Notes under the pieces: model-generated
Seen by the model: only the letters and a program-made list of their open reading frames with translations
The model's database searches: none
Told to the model about the DNA's origin: nothing
In this document: positions 7,849 to 12,563 of the stretch, one piece after another
Position numbering within the stretch: the stretch's first letter is position 1
How the letters are laid out: every line of letters begins with the position of its first letter
Program-made: the position numbers and the translations under genes
NCBI GenBank assembly: GCA_003497765.1
Contig: DNNY01000072.1
Coordinates: 1-12,563 of the forward strand
Length of the DNA: 12,563 nucleotides
Reading direction: 5' to 3'
DNA from: Oceanospirillaceae bacterium
GTDB taxonomy: Bacteria; Pseudomonadota; Gammaproteobacteria; Pseudomonadales; Balneatricaceae

Positions 7849-8841
7849 ATGAGCAAACAGTTAATTGATGATTTTGGGCGCACAGTGGATTATGTGCGTA
7901 TCTCTGTGACAGATCGTTGTGACTTTCGCTGTGTATATTGTATGGCTGAAGAAATGACATTTTTGCCACGGGCAGAGATTATGTCCATTGAAGAAATCGA
8001 ATTACTGGCTAAGGCCTTTACCGAGCTGGGGGTGCAACGCATCCGCTTAACTGGTGGTGAGCCTTTAGTGCGCCGTGGGTTGCTTGATCGTCTGGGTAAT
8101 ATAGGTAACTTGCCAGGGCTTAAAGAGCTGTTGATGACGACCAATGGCTCTCAGCTGGTGCGTTACAGCAAAATACTTAAGAAAGCTGGGGTTAAGCGGT
8201 TAAATATTAGCTTGGATTCTCTGCGCGCTAAGCGTTTTAGAGCTATGACTCGCAATGGTGATCTAGATAAGGTGTTAGCTGGTATTGATGCCGCTATCGA
8301 ACAAGGTTTTCAACGTATTAAAATTAATGCTGTGGTGATGAAAGGTAGCAATGAAGATGAAGTGTTGGACTTGCTTGAGTTTGCTCGTGACAAGCAAATT
8401 GACATAGCCTTTATTGAAGAAATGCCTTTGGGCAATATTGATAGTCATGATCGTGCTTTGAGTTTTTGCTCCAGTGATGAGGTGCGGGCAATCATTGAGT
8501 CGCGGCACGAGTTGCATGCAATGGCCCACCAAACAGCAGGGCCATCACGCTATTTCCGCATGGCAGATAGCACGACTAGGGTAGGTTTTATCTCGCCCCA
8601 CAGCCATAATTTTTGTGCTGATTGTAATCGCGTGAGGGTTACAGCATCGGGGCGCTTGTTATTATGCCTTGGTAATGAGCATGGTGTGGATCTACTCCCT
8701 ATTATGCGCGCTTATAAGGGGCAAATTGAACCAGTGAAAGAAGCCATTATTGCAGCCATGCCAAGCAAACCAGAAAAGCATCATTTTGATCTCAAAGCAG
8801 AGCCACAGATTTTGCGCTTTATGAACACCACCGGTGGATAA
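7849..8841 (+). CDS. moaA: GTP 3',8-cyclase (molybdenum cofactor biosynthesis protein A)
   Basis: MoaA is a radical SAM enzyme that cyclises GTP to 3',8-cyclo-7,8-dihydro-GTP, the first step of molybdenum cofactor synthesis; MoaC, encoded two genes on, then makes cyclic pyranopterin monophosphate. From the ATG at 7849 the product has 330 residues. The N-terminal 4Fe-4S motif is C24-x3-C28-x2-C31 within [13 protein letters not shown], followed by the SAM-binding [11 protein letters not shown]. The C-terminal cluster ligands are C256, C259 and C273 (CxxC-x13-C), and the protein ends in Gly-Gly, which is needed for activity in this family. A TTG five codons upstream (7834) is in frame, but the ATG gives the better N-terminus ([11 protein letters not shown]). 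The next gene begins 9 bases after the stop. Confidence 0.96.
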   Translation: MSKQLIDDFGRTVDYVRISVTDRCDFRCVYCMAEEMTFLPRAEIMSIEEIELLAKAFTELGVQRIRLTGGEPLVRRGLLDRLGNIGNLPGLKELLMTTNGSQLVRYSKILKKAGVKRLNISLDSLRAKRFRAMTRNGDLDKVLAGIDAAIEQGFQRIKINAVVMKGSNEDEVLDLLEFARDKQIDIAFIEEMPLGNIDSHDRALSFCSSDEVRAIIESRHELHAMAHQTAGPSRYFRMADSTTRVGFISPHSHNFCADCNRVRVTASGRLLLCLGNEHGVDLLPIMRAYKGQIEPVKEAIIAAMPSKPEKHHFDLKAEPQILRFMNTTGG

Positions 8842-8850
8842 ACAGATATT

Positions 8851-9963
8851 ATGACTGACCCTTACGCCGATATAAGGCCCTATAACGATAATGAAGTTTC
8901 AGGGGTGGTTGATGCCTTACAGCATAACCAAGAATTACTTGATGTTATTACTAAGTATAAATTTCCTACTCTACATAAGTTCTTCGGTTTTGCCTTACGA
9001 CCTTTAGTACGCCTGGCAATTAGTCGTGAATTGCGTAATGTAAAAGACATACGTAGTTGGCAACTTGTCGTGGCCAAGTATATGCAACGTATGATCAACA
9101 CCAGTATAGACCAACTAACCTATAGTGGTGTTGAGCACTTAGCGCCTGATAAAGCTTACTTATTTATCTCGAATCATCGTGATATTGCCATGGACCCTGC
9201 CTTGGTTAATTGGGGTTTATACACCCATAATCTAGATACTGTGCGCATTGCCTTAGGTGATAATTTGCTGAAAAAAAGCTACGTTAGCGACATTATGCGG
9301 CTCAATAAAAGCTTTGTGGTAAAACGCTCGGCTCAGGGTATGCGAGAAAAAATGAAAGCCTATTTAGACTTATCAACTTATATTGATGAGTCTGTGCATA
9401 CCGGGCACAATATCTGGATTGCTCAGCGTGAAGGTCGGGCGAAGAATGGGGTGGATGCATCTGATCCTGCGGTTATGAAAATGCTTTACATGTGCAAAAA
9501 GAAATCAGGTCAGTCTTATGCTGATTATATTGATAGTTTGCATATTGTGCCTGTTTCTATCTCTTATCAATATGACCCTTGTGATCAGTCAAAAGCGATA
9601 GAATTGGCAGCTGTTGAGGATGGTGGTAGTTATACTAAAGGTGAATTTGAAGATATTTCCAGTATTGTCAAAGGTATTGTTGGCAATAAAGGTAATGTGC
9701 ATGTGGCTTTTGGTAAACCATTGTATGGAGGTGTCTCCTCGCCAGAGGAATTGGTCGATTGGCTAGATACAAGTATTGCCAATAACTATCAGTTCCATGA
9801 CACCAACCATGCTGCTTTGGCTATGCTACAAGGCGAATCGCATCGAGCTGAACTGGAACTTGAACAGCGCACAGCTGGTTTAAATAAGGCCCAGAGAGAG
9901 CAACTGTTGGCTATGTATGCGAACCCTATAAAGCGCCAACAAGAATTAAACAAAGAGGCTTAG
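8851..9963 (+). CDS. Glycerolipid acyltransferase-like protein with non-canonical motifs
   Basis: This 370-residue protein looks like a PlsC/GPAT-superfamily acyltransferase, which moves acyl chains onto lysophosphatidic acid, glycerol phosphate or a related acceptor at the inner membrane. The region around residue 105 reads FISNHRDIAMDP. His109 is followed by Asp115, so the classical HX4D motif is one residue longer, or Asp111 (HRD) takes the role. Motif III reads IWIAQREGRAKNG: EGR rather than the usual EG[TS]R. Similar HRDI-xx-D and QREGR-K-xG proteins exist in other bacteria as I recall, so this is likely a distinct subfamily and not a decayed gene. An acceptor-side segment, VPVSISYQYDPCD, follows. 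No signal peptide is seen; the Glu/Gln/Arg-rich C-terminus (about 325-370) may be helical. It sits 9 bases after moaA and directly abuts moaC. The substrate is unknown. Confidence 0.75.
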   Translation: MTDPYADIRPYNDNEVSGVVDALQHNQELLDVITKYKFPTLHKFFGFALRPLVRLAISRELRNVKDIRSWQLVVAKYMQRMINTSIDQLTYSGVEHLAPDKAYLFISNHRDIAMDPALVNWGLYTHNLDTVRIALGDNLLKKSYVSDIMRLNKSFVVKRSAQGMREKMKAYLDLSTYIDESVHTGHNIWIAQREGRAKNGVDASDPAVMKMLYMCKKKSGQSYADYIDSLHIVPVSISYQYDPCDQSKAIELAAVEDGGSYTKGEFEDISSIVKGIVGNKGNVHVAFGKPLYGGVSSPEELVDWLDTSIANNYQFHDTNHAALAMLQGESHRAELELEQRTAGLNKAQREQLLAMYANPIKRQQELNKEA

Positions 9964-10446
9964 ATGTCAAAACTAACCCATCTGGATACAGCTGGTAACG
10001 CACAAATGGTGGATATATCCGCGAAGGATACAAGCACTCGAATAGCACGTGCCGAAGCCTTGGTTGAGATGCTGCCCTCCACACTGGCCCTGATAGCTAG
10101 TGGCGACCATAAAAAAGGAGATGTTCTGGCTGTGGCTCGTATTGCCGGTATTCAGGCGGCTAAGCGTTGCAGTGATTTGATACCTCTATGTCATCCACTG
10201 ATGCTTAGCAAAGTTACGGTGGATATAGAGCTAGAAGTTGATTTTAATCGGGTGCGCATTACTAGCATGTGCAAAGTCAATGGCCGCACTGGTGTGGAAA
10301 TGGAAGCTTTATGTGCCGCCTCCACAGCGGCATTAACCATTTATGATATGTGTAAAGCCGTTGATCGTGGGATGACTATTTCTGGCCTGCGGGTGTTAGA
10401 AAAAATGGGCGGTAAGAGTGGCCACTGGCAGGTGGACCCGAGCTAA
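9964..10446 (+). CDS. moaC: Cyclic pyranopterin monophosphate synthase
   Basis: MoaC converts the MoaA product, 3',8-cyclo-dihydro-GTP, into cyclic pyranopterin monophosphate, completing the first stage of molybdenum cofactor synthesis in the cytoplasm. The 160-residue product matches E. coli MoaC (161) along its length: [66 protein letters not shown] and [11 protein letters not shown]. Lys51, Asp128 and Lys131 fall on the E. coli catalytic residues. AAGAGG (9953-9958) inside the end of the preceding gene is a good ribosome binding site. The ATG follows the preceding TAG with no gap, and its own TAA shares one base with the moaD ATG, so translation is probably coupled. Confidence 0.97.
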   Translation: MSKLTHLDTAGNAQMVDISAKDTSTRIARAEALVEMLPSTLALIASGDHKKGDVLAVARIAGIQAAKRCSDLIPLCHPLMLSKVTVDIELEVDFNRVRITSMCKVNGRTGVEMEALCAASTAALTIYDMCKAVDRGMTISGLRVLEKMGGKSGHWQVDPS

Positions 10447-10694
10447 TGATAACGATCTTATTTTTTGGGCGCCTAAAAGAGCAGCTAGACTGTGGCCAGT
10501 TGCAGATACCTCAGGAAACCGCCCTCACTGTTAAAGAATTGAAGCAAACCTTGATAGAGCTGCATCCTGATTGGCAGGAGTATTTACTAGATGAGCAAGT
10601 TTTAGTGGCAGTCAATCAAACTATGGCAACCATAAACACACAGGTTGATAACCAAGCAGAAGTGGCGTTTTTTCCACCAGTAACGGGGGGTTAG
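10446..10694 (+). CDS. moaD: Molybdopterin synthase sulfur carrier subunit
   Basis: MoaD is the small ubiquitin-like subunit of molybdopterin synthase. Its C-terminal Gly-Gly is adenylated by MoeB and thiolated, and it gives sulfur to cyclic pyranopterin monophosphate in complex with MoaE. The 82-residue product (E. coli 81) starts [14 protein letters not shown], carries LVAVNQT near residue 53 and ends EVAFFPPVTGG, with the required terminal Gly-Gly. The ATG overlaps the moaC stop by one base (TAATG). moaE, normally the next gene, is not here: the following frame is an acyltransferase two bases on. MoaE is presumably encoded elsewhere. Confidence 0.96.
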   Translation: MITILFFGRLKEQLDCGQLQIPQETALTVKELKQTLIELHPDWQEYLLDEQVLVAVNQTMATINTQVDNQAEVAFFPPVTGG

Positions 10695-10696
10695 AA

Positions 10697-11404
10697 GTGG
10701 CCTTTGTTCGCTCCATATTGTTTTATTTGTTTTTAATTTTGGTATCTATCGTGGCATCTGCTGTGCTGGTGCTAACGGCACCTATTGCGCCACGCAATTT
10801 TCGCTTTTCATTTGTGCGCTACTGCAATTTAAGCGTCATTTATGCCTTGCGCTGGTTATGTGGTGTGCGTTTCCAGATTACCGGCCAAGAGCATATTAAT
10901 CCGCAACGAGCTATGGTTATCGCATCTAACCATCAAGGTGACTGGGAAACTTTTTACTTGCTGACTATTGGTGTGCCTGTTAGTACAGTATTAAAAAAAG
11001 AACTTCTGCATATCCCTTTTTTTGGTTGGGCTTTAGCTATGCTAAACCCTATTGCTATTGACCGTAAACAAAGAACCAATGCCCTTAAACAACTTGCTTT
11101 GCAAGGTTGTGAGCGTCTAGGTCATGGCATATCAGTGCTTATATTTCCTGAGGGTACTCGGCATAAGCCGGGCCGATTGGGGCCCTGTAATAAAGGTGCT
11201 GCTATGTTGGCCAATAAGGCGGGAGTGCCAATTTTACCTATTGTGCAAAACAGTGGCCATTTATCGCCAGCTAAAAGTTGGGTAAAGCGGGCAGGTGTGG
11301 TTAATGTGCGCATTGGCGCGCCCATTGTGGCTGATACTAGCCAAGAGTTGCATGCTCAGATGGTGACTTGGTTAGAAACTAATCTCGCTGAGATTGAATA
11401 CTAG
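10697..11404 (+). CDS. 1-acyl-sn-glycerol-3-phosphate acyltransferase (PlsC-like)
   Basis: This is an inner-membrane acyltransferase that probably turns lysophosphatidic acid into phosphatidic acid. The 235-residue protein begins with a strong hydrophobic anchor (about 7-30, FLILVSIVASAVLVL). Motif I is SNHQGDWETF with His79-x4-Glu84, the HX4E variant found in many PlsC-like proteins. The region IPFFGWALAMLNPIAIDR (106-123) fits motif II, FPEGTR (150-155) is a canonical motif III, and VPILPIVQNSG (177-187) is motif IV. The start is GTG 10697, two bases after the moaD stop, with GGGGGG at 10685-10690 as an unusual but plausible ribosome binding site inside moaD. It is the last gene of the unit; a terminator lies about 80 bases downstream. 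It may be one of several PlsC paralogues, so I give no symbol. Confidence 0.88.
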   Translation: MAFVRSILFYLFLILVSIVASAVLVLTAPIAPRNFRFSFVRYCNLSVIYALRWLCGVRFQITGQEHINPQRAMVIASNHQGDWETFYLLTIGVPVSTVLKKELLHIPFFGWALAMLNPIAIDRKQRTNALKQLALQGCERLGHGISVLIFPEGTRHKPGRLGPCNKGAAMLANKAGVPILPIVQNSGHLSPAKSWVKRAGVVNVRIGAPIVADTSQELHAQMVTWLETNLAEIEY

Positions 11405-11482
11405 CATCATTAGTTAGTGCCACCTGTGATCAGATGCCTGACCGATATATTGGTACAGATAAAATTATTTAACCCCTCAAAC

Positions 11483-11532
11483 AAAAAAGCAACCTCTAGC
11501 CATTAAGCATGGTATAGAGATTGCTTTTTTTT
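11483..11532. terminator. Bidirectional terminator between the moa-acyltransferase unit and fabB
   Basis: AAAAAAGCAA (11483-11492) pairs with TTGCTTTTTT (11521-11530). CTCTA (11494-11498) pairs with TAGAG (11515-11519) across one C-A mismatch, and CCAT (11500-11503) with ATGG (11509-11512) around a five-base loop. Eight T residues follow on the plus strand. On the minus strand six T residues follow the stem, so it can also end fabB transcripts, which converge from the right. Confidence 0.85.
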
Positions 11533-11555
11533 CGCCTTTTTGGAAAGCTTCTTAT

Positions 11556-11574
11556 ACTTAAGAATGGCTTAAGT
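11556..11574. repeat. Short inverted repeat beside the fabB stop codon
   Basis: ACTTAAG (11556-11562) and CTTAAGT (11568-11574) are perfectly inverted around five bases, and the right arm reaches the last base of the fabB stop codon. AT-rich arms and no T run make it a weak hairpin, perhaps a 3'-end element of fabB mRNA. An overlapping alternative, TTCTTA (11549-11554) with TAAGAA (11559-11564), is also possible. Confidence 0.35.
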
Positions 11575-12563
11575 TAGTCAGTATATTTAGTAAATACCAA
11601 ACTCGCATTGGTACCACCAAAACCGAAACTGTTCGACATAATCGTGGTTAAGTCGACATTCTCAAGCTTTTCAGTGACCACGGGCATACCTTCAGCACCC
11701 TCATCCAAGTTCTCGATATTAGCTGATGCTGCAATAAAATTATGTTGTTGCATTAGTAAGCTATAAACCGCTTCTTGAACGCCAGCCGCACCCAATGAGT
11801 GGCCAGACAAGGATTTGGTAGAAGACACCTTTGGACAATTATCGCCAAATACTTCTTTGACTGCTTTCAGTTCTTGGATATCACCCGCCGGGGTACTGGT
11901 ACCATGAGCATTGATATAATCAATGGGTTTATCAATGGTACTCATAGCTTGTTGCATACAGCGTGCTGCACCTTCACCTGATGGCGCCACCATATCGTAG
12001 CCATCAGAAGTAGCACCATAGCCAACCAACTCAGCATATATTTTGGCGCCGCGAGCTTTTGCATGTTCCAGTTCTTCAATTACTAGCATGCCGCCACCAC
12101 CAGCAATAACAAAGCCATCACGATTGGCATCATAGGCACGTGAAGCTTTTTCTGGGGTGTCATTGTATTTGCTAGATAGGGCGCCCATGGCATCAAATAA
12201 TACTGTTTGAGTCCAGTGTAGTTCTTCACCACCACCAGCAAATACCACATCTTGCTTACCCAGCTGGATCAATTCCATCGCATTACCAATGCAGTGAGCA
12301 CTGGTAGAGCAGGCGGAGGTAATAGAGTAGTTTACGCCTTTAATTTTAAATGGGGTTGCTAGACAAGCCGATACCGTACTACCCATGGTGCGAGTAACCC
12401 GATAAGGTCCCACACGACGCAGGCCTTTTTCGCGCATACCATCGGCAGCTTCAACGATATTGGCAGCTGAAGCACCTCCTGAACCAGCAATCAAACCAGT
12501 ACGGACATTAGACACCTGTTCATCCCTCAGGCCAGCATCAGCAATGGCTTCTTGCATGGATAA
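11574..12563 (-). CDS. fabB: Beta-ketoacyl-ACP synthase I (partial, N-terminus beyond the window)
   Basis: FabB condenses malonyl-ACP with a growing acyl-ACP and is needed to elongate unsaturated fatty acids in gammaproteobacteria. About 329 residues are visible, covering the C-terminal part; roughly 78 N-terminal residues lie right of the window. The ATG at 12557 is internal: the preceding codons read Leu-Ser, matching E. coli LSMEQAIADAG. The catalytic triad is present: Cys in [11 protein letters not shown] (codon 12309-12311), His in [10 protein letters not shown] and His in SGHSLGAAG. Their spacing equals E. coli Cys163, His298 and His333. [24 protein letters not shown] and [20 protein letters not shown] favour FabB over FabF. 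The tail [16 protein letters not shown] is standard. It converges on the acyltransferase unit, with a shared terminator between. In relatives fabA lies just upstream, which would be outside this window. Confidence 0.96.
   Translation of the reverse strand, partial: LSMQEAIADAGLRDEQVSNVRTGLIAGSGGASAANIVEAADGMREKGLRRVGPYRVTRTMGSTVSACLATPFKIKGVNYSITSACSTSAHCIGNAMELIQLGKQDVVFAGGGEELHWTQTVLFDAMGALSSKYNDTPEKASRAYDANRDGFVIAGGGGMLVIEELEHAKARGAKIYAELVGYGATSDGYDMVAPSGEGAARCMQQAMSTIDKPIDYINAHGTSTPAGDIQELKAVKEVFGDNCPKVSSTKSLSGHSLGAAGVQEAVYSLLMQQHNFIAASANIENLDEGAEGMPVVTEKLENVDLTTIMSNSFGFGGTNASLVFTKYTD

Noticed and set aside
7754..11404. Transferred island or defence system around the moa genes
   Set aside because: No integrase, transposase, att-like repeats, tRNA or compositional break is visible, and all products are metabolic enzymes.
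12555..12557. fabB starting at ATG 12557
   Set aside because: The frame stays open to the window edge and the preceding Leu-Ser matches the E. coli sequence, so this Met is internal and the gene is partial.

Overview
The window reads as a stretch of gammaproteobacterial chromosome. RpsD, RpoA, RplQ, UvrA, SSB, MoaC, MoaD and FabB all resemble their Escherichia coli and Pseudomonas counterparts closely over their whole visible length. A marine or Cellvibrionales-like lineage is possible, but this is a guess. Base composition is moderate and even. I see no tRNA, rRNA, CRISPR array, insertion sequence, integrase or other sign of a mobile island.

Layout. (1) 1-2117: the distal end of the alpha ribosomal-protein operon, rpsD-rpoA-rplQ, closed by a strong hairpin terminator that probably also serves the convergent uvrA. 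(2) 2139-5767: uvrA (minus) and ssb (plus) are divergent, with facing promoters in about 250 bases; ssb has its own terminator. (3) 5932-6543: a lone LysE/RhtB-type exporter. (4) 6831-7715: an orphan RmlD-like SDR reductase with a TTG start and a Phe where the family's catalytic Tyr is expected. (5) 7730-11404: a tight five-gene unit, moaA - acyltransferase - moaC - moaD - acyltransferase, with gaps of 9, 0, -1 and 2 bases and its own candidate promoter and leader hairpin. (6) 11483-12563: a bidirectional terminator, then the C-terminal three quarters of fabB on the minus strand, running off the right edge.

How the genes work together. Region 1 makes ribosome and RNA polymerase parts, and S4 is the known translational repressor of this operon in E. 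coli. Region 2 pairs nucleotide excision repair with single-strand DNA protection. In region 5, MoaA and MoaC turn GTP into cyclic pyranopterin monophosphate and MoaD carries the sulfur for the next step; its partner MoaE is not in view. The two acyltransferases in the same unit look like glycerolipid acyltransferases, and fabB next door makes the unsaturated fatty acids that such enzymes use. The link to molybdenum cofactor synthesis is positional only.

Most of the window is ordinary housekeeping DNA. I do not find convincing evidence of a wholly new system. The points most worth a second look are the molybdopterin/acyltransferase operon, the unusual motifs of the first acyltransferase, and the Tyr-to-Phe reductase.
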